Below, piece after piece: positions 22,499 to 29,990 of a stretch of DNA of 37,705 nt (position 1 is its first letter; the number at the start of each line of letters is the position of its first letter). The stretch spans positions 1 through 37,705 of the forward strand of contig JAPKYO010000008.1 in NCBI GenBank assembly GCA_026394265.1, in the 5' to 3' direction. The DNA is from Candidatus Bathyarchaeota archaeon. GTDB taxonomy: Archaea > Thermoproteota > Bathyarchaeia > TCS64. The position numbers were made by a program, and so were the translations under genes. A model generated the notes under the pieces. The model was not told where the DNA came from, made no database searches, and saw only the letters and a list, made by a program, of their open reading frames with translations.

Positions 22499-24203
22499 GC
22501 GGCAGCAGCAGGCTCGCCAGATAGTCCTCAGCCTGCTTGATGGACGCCTCGTCGTACATGCTACCGAGTTCCCGCTTCAGGTACTCGCCGAGGGCCCAGT
22601 GGATTGTCCCCGTCTCCTTGCTGTAGACCACGAGCCTCGCGTCTTCGAGCGTCTGTAACTCTGTGTAGAAGTCGTCGGTTATCCTGCCGTTGCCGCCGTG
22701 GAGGAAGCTGTAGAGGTCCCCCCTCTTCACGCCCTTCCTCTCGTGGACAACCATGGCGGCGTGTATCGACTGCAGGGGTAGCCCCCTTATCCTGATGCCG
22801 AGCTCCCTGACGAAGCGCTCCTTCACGACCTCCCTGAAGCGACCGGAGACGTCGACCTGGGTGAAGACCGTGGGCTTGTCGTACTGTATTATCTGGTGCA
22901 TGCGCTGGTCGATGAGCTGGTTGAGGTCGTCGACTGTGAATCCGGGGCGGACGGCGGGGACCTGGTTCTTCGCCGCCCGTTGCTCGGCGGTCTCCGTCTG
23001 TCTGATGAGCTGCTCGAGCTTGGCGGTGCTCGTGATCATCTCCGTCCTTAGGCCGTCGACCTCGGCGCGTAGCAGGGATATTTCGCTGTCCCTGCGGGCG
23101 AGTTTCATGTCGAGTTCCTCTATGCGGCGTATGGCGCGGTCCGAGGTGGGGGCGGGTAGGAACCTGCGTATCCCCGTCTGCGCCTCGGGTGGAGCTTCTT
23201 CCTCGCCGGTGGGGTTGTTCATGTATTTGCCCGCGTCCGAGACCGTCATCTCCCCCATGGCGACGCGGCGCCCTATCTTGGCGGGGACGCCCGCGGGTAG
23301 GACGTAGACCTTCTTGACGTCGTCGCCGAGTATGGCGAGGAAGTGGCCGAGGGGCAGGCTCCTGATCTCCTCTGCGTCTATCTTGTTCCTGCCAATCTGC
23401 TCCCTGACCCTCTCCACCTCGTGGCCCTCGCGTTGCCTTCCGAGTATCCAGTTGTTGCACTGGCGCAGCGGCATCTTGTCGATCCCCGCGATGTCCTGCG
23501 AGTCTATGAAGAGGTAGTTGCCGATGGCGGCGCCCTTCCTGATGAATGTCTCCGCGAAGAGCTTCACAGGCGTGTTCCGCCCCTGCGGGATGTGCTCCCA
23601 CGCCTCGGGGACGATGAGGATCGTCTCGTGCAGGTTGTTGAGGACGTACTCCATGGTGCTCTGGATGACGAGTCCCTGTAGCTCCAGCGTCATCTCGGTG
23701 AGGTCCATGACGTTGATGCCGTCTATGATCTGGAGGGTCTTGCTGAACCTGAACTTCTCTATCTGGGGGACGACTATCTTGAGGTACTCCTCGAGGGCGG
23801 TGTAGACGTTTTCGGGGAGCGACTTCGTCGCCTCGGCGCGGAGCATCTGGACGTTTTCGAGGACCTCCCTGAGTGTCTTTGTGCCCTGGGTGGCCTTCAT
23901 GATCCATGGGCGCTCGAACTTCATCTTCTCCCGCATGACGGCTTCGAGGAGGGTGGAGACGTATTGCCAGTCGGCGCGTTCCTCGAAGAATGGGGGTACC
24001 TCGCGGTAGCTGTTGAATCCGGATTCACCGCGTTTGGTCTTGAAGGCGATGGCGCGCCTGTTGGCGCGGCTTATGATGGCCTCGAGTGTGGTGGTCTTCC
24101 CGGATAGCTGGGTCATCCCGGTTATGACGGTGTGGTGGAGGCTCATGTGTACCTCTTTTCCGGTGCCGACTTCGAAGCCAAGGAGTATCTTTATCTCGCC
24201 CAT
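22491..24203 (-). CDS. HerA/FtsK-like P-loop ATPase with coiled coil and winged helix
   Basis: The 570-residue protein begins with an ATPase domain (1-320). Its Walker A region TGMTQLSGKTTT (28-39) differs from the usual HerA GxxGSGKT by one extra residue. Walker B-like and later elements include ETILIVPEAWEHIPQGRN, NYLFIDSQDIAGID and NWILGRQREGHEVERVREQI, all typical of archaeal HerA/DUF87-like motors. A linker rich in charged residues (about 355-420, RIEELDMKLARRDSEISLLR) is probably a coiled coil; the end (about 480-555) resembles a winged helix (KRGDLYSFLHGGNGRITDDF). It may move DNA or act as a switch; no NurA partner is adjacent. A TATA-like CCATTTAAGCC lies at 24241-24251. Confidence 0.8.
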   Translation of the reverse strand: MGEIKILLGFEVGTGKEVHMSLHHTVITGMTQLSGKTTTLEAIISRANRRAIAFKTKRGESGFNSYREVPPFFEERADWQYVSTLLEAVMREKMKFERPWIMKATQGTKTLREVLENVQMLRAEATKSLPENVYTALEEYLKIVVPQIEKFRFSKTLQIIDGINVMDLTEMTLELQGLVIQSTMEYVLNNLHETILIVPEAWEHIPQGRNTPVKLFAETFIRKGAAIGNYLFIDSQDIAGIDKMPLRQCNNWILGRQREGHEVERVREQIGRNKIDAEEIRSLPLGHFLAILGDDVKKVYVLPAGVPAKIGRRVAMGEMTVSDAGKYMNNPTGEEEAPPEAQTGIRRFLPAPTSDRAIRRIEELDMKLARRDSEISLLRAEVDGLRTEMITSTAKLEQLIRQTETAEQRAAKNQVPAVRPGFTVDDLNQLIDQRMHQIIQYDKPTVFTQVDVSGRFREVVKERFVRELGIRIRGLPLQSIHAAMVVHERKGVKRGDLYSFLHGGNGRITDDFYTELQTLEDARLVVYSKETGTIHWALGEYLKRELGSMYDEASIKQAEDYLASLLLPPS

Positions 24204-24288
24204 GCTCTCACCCGCCGAGAATGATCTCTAGGTGGCTTCACAGGCTTAAATGGCTGAGGGTTTACGGTGCGCTAAAAGGTGGGTGCTG

Positions 24289-24618
24289 TTAGTCGTAGAG
24301 CCTGATCTTCGCCCTCTCGTCTGCATCCATGAGGCGCAGTACGAGGTTACCGACGGGCTCGACCTCGGCCTCTCGCCTCTCCCCAACAGAGCCGTAGCTG
24401 ATCAGGTTCAACTCCCTTAAGATGCGGGCGTTCAGCTTCAGCGTCGATAGGGGTACGCCGGTCTCCTGGGAGAGGTTGATCAGCAGCCCCGTGAGGGGTC
24501 GGCTGTTCGCTGCTACTCTGCTGAGTATGAGTAGCTGGTTATCGTTTAGGGTCCTTAGAAGGAGTCTGCGGAGGTCTTCGACTCCGCCGGTCGATATTGG
24601 AGGTGCGTCATTCCCCAT
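24289..24618 (-). CDS. small winged-helix DNA-binding protein
   Basis: The 109-residue protein has a helix-turn-helix of the ArsR/MarR kind: DNQLLILSRVAANSRPLTGL, then LSQETGVPLSTLKLNARILR as the recognition region and ELNLISYG as the wing start, followed by a short beta-rich tail (EVEPVGNLVLRLM). It is probably a DNA-binding regulator or chromatin-type protein. It lies 85 bases upstream of the HerA-like gene on the same strand; its own TATA (GCTTTTAAACG, 24643-24653) predicts a leaderless transcript from ATG 24618. I do not recognise a named family. Confidence 0.72.
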   Translation of the reverse strand: MGNDAPPISTGGVEDLRRLLLRTLNDNQLLILSRVAANSRPLTGLLINLSQETGVPLSTLKLNARILRELNLISYGSVGERREAEVEPVGNLVLRLMDADERAKIRLYD

Positions 24619-24744
24619 TCACCTGTGGGGATTGCTCCAGCATCGTTTAAAAGCCTGTTGGGCAGGAAACACTGCCTATCTGGGTAATGATGTGTCTCCT
24701 CGTGCAGCTTGTGTCACGTGATTTGCTCATTTTCAGCGTCTTTT

Positions 24745-24871
24745 TCGCGCATTTTCGGGTCACTTTGTGTACGTTTTTGTACATTTTCGATCCCAATCGG
24801 GGCCGATTTCCGGCTCTTTTTGGGTGACGGTGCCTTTTTTCTGGTTGATTTCTGGACCCCCCCTCCCCCCC
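24745..24871 (-). repeat. dispersed non-coding repeat, copy E (G-tract subtype)
   Basis: On the minus strand it starts with 7 G, A, 7 G (24871-24857), then CACCCAAAAAGAGCC, CGGCCCCGATTGGGATCG and GATCGAAAATGTACAAAAA (24792-24774), the 19-mer identical to copy D. It lies in the divergent 24619-24934 spacer, right before the ECF transporter promoter, unlike the other copies, which sit between converging genes. Nothing else is seen in that spacer apart from the two promoters. Confidence 0.82.
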
Positions 24872-24934
24872 TTTGCGTGTCTTCGGCGTTGTAGCATGGT
24901 TTTTATTCGTTCCCGACGGTTCAGGTTCATCCCC

Positions 24935-25495
24935 TTGTCTGTTCCCAGTCGCAGGTCCTCCAGGCTCACGGGCACGGCGCTCCTCGCCGCGCTTGTGATC
25001 GTCTTCGACTACGCCCTCAAGTTCAGCGGGCTGAAGATTCCCTTCCCGTGGATGCCGATGCTCAAGTTTGACTTCACGGGGATACCGATCGCGTTGAGCC
25101 TCTTCATGTATGGGTTGCCCTCGGCGTTGACTACTAGCCTCGTCGCCTTCGTCGGCATCGTGGCGCGCAGCGGAGACGTGCTTAGCGCCGCCATGAAGTT
25201 CGCCGCGGAGTTCTCGACGGTCCTCGGGCTGGCGCTGGGGATGAAGTTGGCGGGGCGGTTCACGCCTCGGACACAGAAGGGCTCTGGGCTCGCCTTCGGA
25301 GTAGTTTTCCGGGTCGCGACCATGAGCGTCGCGAACATCCTCGTCCTCCCCATCTACGGCTACCCCACGGAGGTCGCCTACGGTATGCTCCCACTCATCG
25401 CCGCCTTCAACGTCGTGGGCGGAGCCATCACCATCCTCCTCGGAGCCTTCCTGTACGAGGCGATAAGGCGCCGCTTCCCCATGCCCCGCGCCTAG
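24935..25495 (+). CDS. ECF transporter S component (RibU/vitamin type)
   Basis: The 186-residue membrane protein resembles the substrate-binding S components of energy-coupling factor transporters: LTGTALLAALVIVFDYAL, PFPWMPMLKFDFTGIPIALS, then five to six hydrophobic helices, ending in a short basic tail. The KFDFTGIP segment and the position of the loop resemble riboflavin-type (RibU) S components, but the vitamin is not certain. TTG 24935 is chosen: TTTTTATT at 24899-24906 is about 30 bases upstream, fitting the leaderless pattern; ATG 24896 would place the start before this TATA and add 13 residues that look non-conserved. No ECF A/T module is nearby. It may share a module with QueT. Confidence 0.78.
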   Translation: MSVPSRRSSRLTGTALLAALVIVFDYALKFSGLKIPFPWMPMLKFDFTGIPIALSLFMYGLPSALTTSLVAFVGIVARSGDVLSAAMKFAAEFSTVLGLALGMKLAGRFTPRTQKGSGLAFGVVFRVATMSVANILVLPIYGYPTEVAYGMLPLIAAFNVVGGAITILLGAFLYEAIRRRFPMPRA

Positions 25496-25540
25496 TCGCT
25501 GGTTTTATACACCGTTAGGGGAAGTAGTCACCGATTCAAC

Positions 25541-26959
25541 TTGGCCAAGAAAGCTGCGTGGAACTGGGTTGACGAGAACGAGAAGGAGATCATAAAGATC
25601 AGCAACTCGGCGTGGGACTACGCCGAGGTCGGCCTTCAGGAGACGAAGACGAGCAAGCTCTTCGCCGACTGGATAGAGAAGAAGGGCTTCAAGCTGGAGC
25701 GGGGCGTCGCGGACATGCCCACCGCCTTCGTCGCAACATGGAGCAACGGCGAGGGCCCAACCATCGGCCTCATGGGTGAACTCGACGCACTCGCCGGGCT
25801 CAGCCAGAAGGCGGTCCCCTACAAGGAGCCGGTGAAGGAGGGCGCGCCGGGCCACGGCTGCGGCCACAACATGCACGGCACCACCGCACTCGCCGCCGCC
25901 GTCGCCATGAAGACCGCGATGGAGGAGAAGAAGATCAAGGGCACCATCAAGATGTACGGGTGCCCCGCCGAGGAGACCCTCGTCGGCAAGGTCTGGATGA
26001 CCCGCCACGGCCTCTTCAACGGCGTCGACGCCTGCCTAAGCCACCACCCCGGAGCCGCGAACACCGCAGGCACCGGCAGCAGCAACTCCATGAACAGCTT
26101 CAAGGTCCACTTCTACGGCAAGACCGCACACAGCGCCGGCGACCCCGAGAACGGCATCAGCGCCCTCGACGCCGTCGAGCTGATGAGCACCGGCGTCAAC
26201 TACATGCGCGAACACGTCATCGAGAAGGCACGCGTCCACTACGTCACCGAGGTCGGCGGAGGCCAGCCAAACGTCGTCCCCGCATACGCGCGCGTCTGGT
26301 ACTACGTCAGGGCACCGGAGCGCGAGCAGATGGAGCCCATCTACAACTGGGTCCTACAGATCGCCGACGGCGCAGACAAGATGGCGCGCACAACCCACAA
26401 GGTGGAGTTCCTCACCGGCTGCTACAACGAGCTACCCAACGGCAAGCTCTGCGAGACCATCGTCGCCAACATGCGCGAGGTCGGCGCACCGGTGCACGAC
26501 GAGGCCGACCTCAAGTTCGCCAAGGAGATGAACAAGAGCATCGACCCCGCCCAGAAGAAGGAGGGACTACGCAAGGGCAAACGCCCCGGATGGGACAAGC
26601 TCGTGGACGAGCTGTTCGACGAGCGCATCCTCGACGACTACCAGGCGGGGGAGGTCGGCGCGGGCAGCACAGACGTCTCGGACGTTAGCTGGGTGACGCC
26701 GACGAAGGAGTTCAGCACCGTCACATGTATGCTCGGCACCCCAGGCCACAGCTGGCAGTTCACCGCACAGGGCGGAATGAGCATCGGCCACAAGGGCCTC
26801 CTCTTCGCCACGAAGACGATGGCGGGCTCAGCCATCGACCTCATGACGAAGCCCAAGCTCCTCAAGGACGTGAAGGCGGAGTTCAAGACGCGCCTCGCGG
26901 GCAGGAAGTACAAGCCGCCGATCCCGCTCGACCTCAAGCCACCGCTCAAGCAGTTCTAG
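25541..26959 (+). CDS. M20D amidohydrolase (AbgB / p-aminobenzoyl-glutamate hydrolase-like)
   Basis: The 472-residue enzyme belongs to the M20D family of amidohydrolases. Metal-binding features are intact: GEDAL-like GLMGELDALAGLS, the HGCGHNMHG motif with two ligands, PAEETLVGK (catalytic Glu pair), the dimerisation-domain histidine in GKTAHSAGDPENG and the late GTPGHSWQF. This combination, length and the FTAQGGMSIGHKG segment best resemble AbgB, which cleaves p-aminobenzoyl-glutamate or similar amides. In contrast to the M20 gene at 4252, the active site appears complete. TTG at 25541 lies about 35 bases after GGTTTTATAC (25501-25510). The partner subunit AbgA is not in the window. A hairpin follows at 27018. 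Confidence 0.9.
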   Translation: MAKKAAWNWVDENEKEIIKISNSAWDYAEVGLQETKTSKLFADWIEKKGFKLERGVADMPTAFVATWSNGEGPTIGLMGELDALAGLSQKAVPYKEPVKEGAPGHGCGHNMHGTTALAAAVAMKTAMEEKKIKGTIKMYGCPAEETLVGKVWMTRHGLFNGVDACLSHHPGAANTAGTGSSNSMNSFKVHFYGKTAHSAGDPENGISALDAVELMSTGVNYMREHVIEKARVHYVTEVGGGQPNVVPAYARVWYYVRAPEREQMEPIYNWVLQIADGADKMARTTHKVEFLTGCYNELPNGKLCETIVANMREVGAPVHDEADLKFAKEMNKSIDPAQKKEGLRKGKRPGWDKLVDELFDERILDDYQAGEVGAGSTDVSDVSWVTPTKEFSTVTCMLGTPGHSWQFTAQGGMSIGHKGLLFATKTMAGSAIDLMTKPKLLKDVKAEFKTRLAGRKYKPPIPLDLKPPLKQF

Positions 26960-27012
26960 CTCCTTTTTTCTAGTATCATAAAGATGTAACCAGTGACTCT
27001 TATTTCAATTAC

Positions 27013-27037
27013 AAAAAGGCTGTATAGCCCGTTTTTT
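27013..27037 (+). terminator. hairpin and T-run between the amidohydrolase and the AbrB-type gene
   Basis: GGCT (27018-27021) and AGCC (27026-27029) form a short stem extended by flanking A's and a run of six T (27032-27037). It could end the amidohydrolase transcript, although a poly-T at 26965 is closer. It lies 14 bases before the AbrB ATG, so it may instead shape that gene's leader. Confidence 0.4.
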
Positions 27038-27050
27038 ACAAGCTACTCAG

Positions 27051-27185
27051 ATGGACGAAAGCACGGTGGTTATTAAAAAAGGCCAGTTCAAACTCCCCGA
27101 GAGTATGATAAAGAAATATGCGCTCAAACCCGGCGATAAAATACAGTTTATTGAACGAGACGAGGGGTTCTATTGGTCCCTTTAA
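27051..27185 (+). CDS. small AbrB/MazE-type DNA-binding protein
   Basis: A 44-residue reading frame matches the AbrB/SpoVT swapped-hairpin domain: TVVIKKGQFKLPESMIKKYA then LKPGDKIQFIERDEG and FYWSL. The pattern [polar]KxGQxxLPxxxxKKyxLKPGDxIxF is that of antitoxins and transition-state regulators. It is shorter than most members (75-95 residues) and stops right after the core. No toxin gene is adjacent, so it may be an orphan antitoxin or autonomous regulator. Its base composition is much richer in A+T than the neighbours, which suggests recent arrival. See also the downstream frame, which may be its lost tail. Confidence 0.72.
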   Translation: MDESTVVIKKGQFKLPESMIKKYALKPGDKIQFIERDEGFYWSL

Positions 27186-27310
27186 AGAAGACTCATCCTG
27201 ATCATGAATAGGATCTGTTCCTTGAACCGACTCGGAAAGTGAAAAGAAAACTAATACCTTTCACGGAGAAAGTAACTCTGGGGGGAAACCCCCTTCGGTG
27301 GGCCGAGTAA
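27186..27310 (+). pseudogene. possible decayed C-terminal tail of the AbrB-type gene
   Basis: Shifted by two bases from the AbrB frame, a coding-like sequence reads PLKKTHPDHE, an amber stop (27209-27211), then DLFLEPTRKVKRKL, IPFTEKVTLGGNPLRWAE and a TAA at 27308-27310. Joined to the AbrB core it would give a protein of about 90 residues, the usual antitoxin length. One frameshift and one nonsense change would therefore explain the short gene. This is a reading by eye; a chance frame is possible. Confidence 0.3.
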
Positions 27311-27344
27311 AACCTGGGAGGGAAAAATTTTCTGGTCCACCAAC

Positions 27345-28940
27345 CTATAGCTGGTCCTTGACCTTGAACTGCTTCTTGTAGTGTGCCCTGATCTGGTCGA
27401 GGGTCTCGGCGTCCTGCGGTCCCTTGTCGTCGCGTATCCGTGTTATGCGCGCGAACCTGAGGGCGAATCCGCTCCTGTAGTGGGGGCTGCGCTGGACCTC
27501 GTTGAAGGTGACCTCGACGATGACCTCGGGACGGACGGAGACGGTGTAGTCGGTCTCCCCGACCTTTATGGCTTGGAGGCGCTTGGTCATCCAGCGGAAC
27601 TCCTCGTCCTTGAGTCCCTTGAAGGTCTTGCCGACGACCTTCCACTCGTCGCCGTCGCGGGCGGCGAGGTGGTAGTTGCTCAGCCAGCCCCTGCGGCGGC
27701 CGGAGCCCCAGTCCGCGGCGACTATGGCGAGGTCCACGGTCTCGGAGGGCTTGAGCTTGAGCCAGTCCTTCCCGCGTGCCCCGGGGTTGTAGTGGCTGTC
27801 GAGGCGCTTCGCCATCAAGCCCTCGTGGCCCGCCTTCATGGCTGCCTTGAGGAAGGCGGCGGCCTCCTTCGCGTTGTTGGTGACGGTGCGCTCGGCGAGC
27901 AGCTCCTTCGGGGCGATCTTGCTGAGGATGGCCCAGCGCGTCTCGTATGGCTCGTCGATGAGGAGGACGCCGTCGAGGTAGAGTATGTCGAAGAGGTGGA
28001 GGCGGAGGGGTATCTGCTCGGTGGCCTGCTGGACGTCGTTTACGCGTGTGAAGCGGCGCATGAGGTCCTGGAAGGGGAGTGGCTTGCCCTCGGGGCCGAC
28101 GGCGGTTATCTCCCCCTCGACGATTATGCCCACCTTCGGGAGGAACCGTTGGACGAGGTTGACGACGTCGGGTATGCTCTCGGTGACGTCGCTGAGCCGC
28201 CTGCTGTATATTCGGACCTCGTCGCCGAGGCGGTGTATCTGGACGCGTGCGCCGTCGAACTTGTACTCGAAGACGGTCCTGCCGCCGTGCTCCTTTATGG
28301 CCTCCTCGGGGTTGTCCGCCGTCTCGGCGAGCATCGGCTTGAGGGGGACGAAGAGTTCGGGTTTGATGCCTTCGAGTCCCTTCTCGCCCTGCGTGAGTGC
28401 TACTAGGGCGACTTCGCCGAGGTTGCCGGTGAGCATGAGGGCGCGCCTGACGAGGGGGAGCGGTGCGTCCGATGCCTCCGAGAGGGCGTCGAGCATCACC
28501 CCCTCGTTCACCCCGATACGCATCTCCCCGAAGATGATCCTGACCAGAATCTCGACCTCCTCCCGCCCCGCGTCGCTGATGAGCCCCACGAGCAGGCGCT
28601 CCTTCAGCTTCCGCGACTGGCTGCCCCGCGTCACCGCTATCTCGCTCAGTGCGCCGTGGACGCGGCGTATGCTCAACTGATCCCGGAGCAGGGTCGTCTG
28701 CTTCCCCTTCTCAAGCACCCTCTTCATGGTGCTCCAGCCGACTTCGAGGGTGCGTGGGTCGAACTCGGGGAAGACTTGGCCGACGACTAGGAGGACGGCG
28801 GGGGCGATCTCGTCCGGCTCCAGCCCCCTCAGGAACTCTGAGATGAGGCGCGTCTTCTCGGTGCGCTTCGTCGTCGCCTCAAGCGCCTTGCAGAGCTCCG
28901 CCAGCCGCGAGAACGGTGTCGCCAACCTAGACTCCTCCAA
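27345..28940 (-). CDS. lig: ATP-dependent DNA ligase
   Basis: The 531-residue enzyme seals nicks, including Okazaki fragments, by lysine adenylation. N-terminal DNA-binding helical domain: 1-200. Adenylation domain: motif I EYKFDGARVQIH with Lys227, motif III RLHLFDILYLDG, motif IV AGHEGLMAKRL, motif V GKDWLKLKP. OB-fold domain to the C-terminus, with the motif VI-like SGFALRFARITRIRDDKGP. The length is a little under that of typical archaeal ligases (550-600). The TTG start at 28940 overlaps the end of fen1 by 14 bases, so both are translationally coupled and presumably made together for lagging-strand maturation. A big plus-strand frame here is antisense shadow. Confidence 0.96.
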   Translation of the reverse strand: MEESRLATPFSRLAELCKALEATTKRTEKTRLISEFLRGLEPDEIAPAVLLVVGQVFPEFDPRTLEVGWSTMKRVLEKGKQTTLLRDQLSIRRVHGALSEIAVTRGSQSRKLKERLLVGLISDAGREEVEILVRIIFGEMRIGVNEGVMLDALSEASDAPLPLVRRALMLTGNLGEVALVALTQGEKGLEGIKPELFVPLKPMLAETADNPEEAIKEHGGRTVFEYKFDGARVQIHRLGDEVRIYSRRLSDVTESIPDVVNLVQRFLPKVGIIVEGEITAVGPEGKPLPFQDLMRRFTRVNDVQQATEQIPLRLHLFDILYLDGVLLIDEPYETRWAILSKIAPKELLAERTVTNNAKEAAAFLKAAMKAGHEGLMAKRLDSHYNPGARGKDWLKLKPSETVDLAIVAADWGSGRRRGWLSNYHLAARDGDEWKVVGKTFKGLKDEEFRWMTKRLQAIKVGETDYTVSVRPEVIVEVTFNEVQRSPHYRSGFALRFARITRIRDDKGPQDAETLDQIRAHYKKQFKVKDQL

Positions 28941-29952
28941 ACCAGTCGCTGAGGCTCCTCTGGCCGCGAGCGTTCCTCATCCGGGTGATCACGGTGTCGA
29001 CGCGCTCCCGGCTGAAGCTGCGCTCGTCGCAGAGGAACCTTACGAGTTCCTCCTCTTGGACTGGTTTCTCGTCGAGTGTATAGTTGTCGGTGGCGGGTGG
29101 GTGCTGGTAGAGGTCCCTTATGGCGTCGGTGTCGGGGGTGAGCTGGTCCCTGACCTCGGGTGGGAGGTCTTCGAGGCGCCCGTGTTTCCTGATGAGCTTT
29201 AGGGCGGTCTTCGGGCCTATGCCCCTGATGCCATGGTTGAAGTCGGTGCCGATGAGGATTCCGACGTCGATGAGCTGTTCCCTCGTTAGCTGGAGCGTGG
29301 TGAGCATGGCTTCGAGGTCTATGATCTCGGGCAGGAGCTTCCTTGCGCGCCCCTTGCTGGGCAGCCACTCCTCCCCCTGTATGGTGATGTAGCGGACGAG
29401 GCGCGGGGTGCCGAAGAGCAGGCTGTCGTAGTCCTGGCTGTTCGAGGCCCAGACGTCCCCCTTCGCCGCCATGTAGGCTGCCTGTGCCTCCCCCTCGCTC
29501 GGCGCCTGAACCCACGGGATGCCGAGGAGGTCAAGGAGTCTCTTCGCGTCGGCGATTCCCTCCCCCGTGAGGCGGCCCGTCATGACGGTCTTCGCCATCG
29601 CGGCCTTGTAGTCTCCCGCTGCGACGGCCTCGCGGTACTCCTCCTCGAACTTCGCCCTGATCTCGCGGCGCTTCTCCACCTCCGCGCGTTTGAGTTGGGG
29701 TGGACGGCCGTCGAAGACGAAGATGAGCTTCATCCCGTAGTCCGCGATGAGGCGCGTGGTGCGGAAGGCGAAGCCGACTAGGTGGCTCGTCGTCCTGCCC
29801 TGGGCGTCCATCAGCGGCTGCCCGTCCCGCGCCCTGATGAGGGCGAGGAACTGGTGGAGCACGACGAAGCCGTCGACGGCGAAGCTCTTCCCCCGTAGGT
29901 CTTCGAGGGTGACGACCCTCTTCTCGACTATCGGGGTGAGGTTTACGCCCAA
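28927..29952 (-). CDS. fen: flap endonuclease 1 (FEN1)
   Basis: FEN1 cuts 5' flaps during Okazaki fragment processing and repair. The 341-residue length is standard. N region: MGVNLTPIVEKRVVTLEDLR with FAVDGF; I region: PSEGEAQAAYMAAKGDVWAS with SQDYDSLLFG, then the helix-2-turn-helix LIGTDFNHGIRGIGPKTALK. The early FDGRPPQLK acidic site is present. The C-terminus ends RSLSDWFGGV preceded by Q, a PCNA-binding PIP box, so it should dock on the clamp encoded at the start of this window. The start is TTG at 29952, consistent with the family MGVxL start. The last 14 bases overlap the ligase gene. Confidence 0.96.
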   Translation of the reverse strand: MGVNLTPIVEKRVVTLEDLRGKSFAVDGFVVLHQFLALIRARDGQPLMDAQGRTTSHLVGFAFRTTRLIADYGMKLIFVFDGRPPQLKRAEVEKRREIRAKFEEEYREAVAAGDYKAAMAKTVMTGRLTGEGIADAKRLLDLLGIPWVQAPSEGEAQAAYMAAKGDVWASNSQDYDSLLFGTPRLVRYITIQGEEWLPSKGRARKLLPEIIDLEAMLTTLQLTREQLIDVGILIGTDFNHGIRGIGPKTALKLIRKHGRLEDLPPEVRDQLTPDTDAIRDLYQHPPATDNYTLDEKPVQEEELVRFLCDERSFSRERVDTVITRMRNARGQRSLSDWFGGV

Positions 29953-29990
29953 ATGAATCGATCAAGAGTACCCCGAAGGGGATAAAATGG

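Noticed and set aside
24767..24934. Upstream extension of the ECF transporter frame
   Set aside because: It reads through repeat copy E and a TATA-like element, and lacks similarity to S components.
27381..28406. 341-codon plus-strand frame opposite DNA ligase
   Set aside because: It is a high-GC mirror frame with repetitive Glu/Leu/Val-rich sequence and no family match, wholly inside a well-supported ligase gene.
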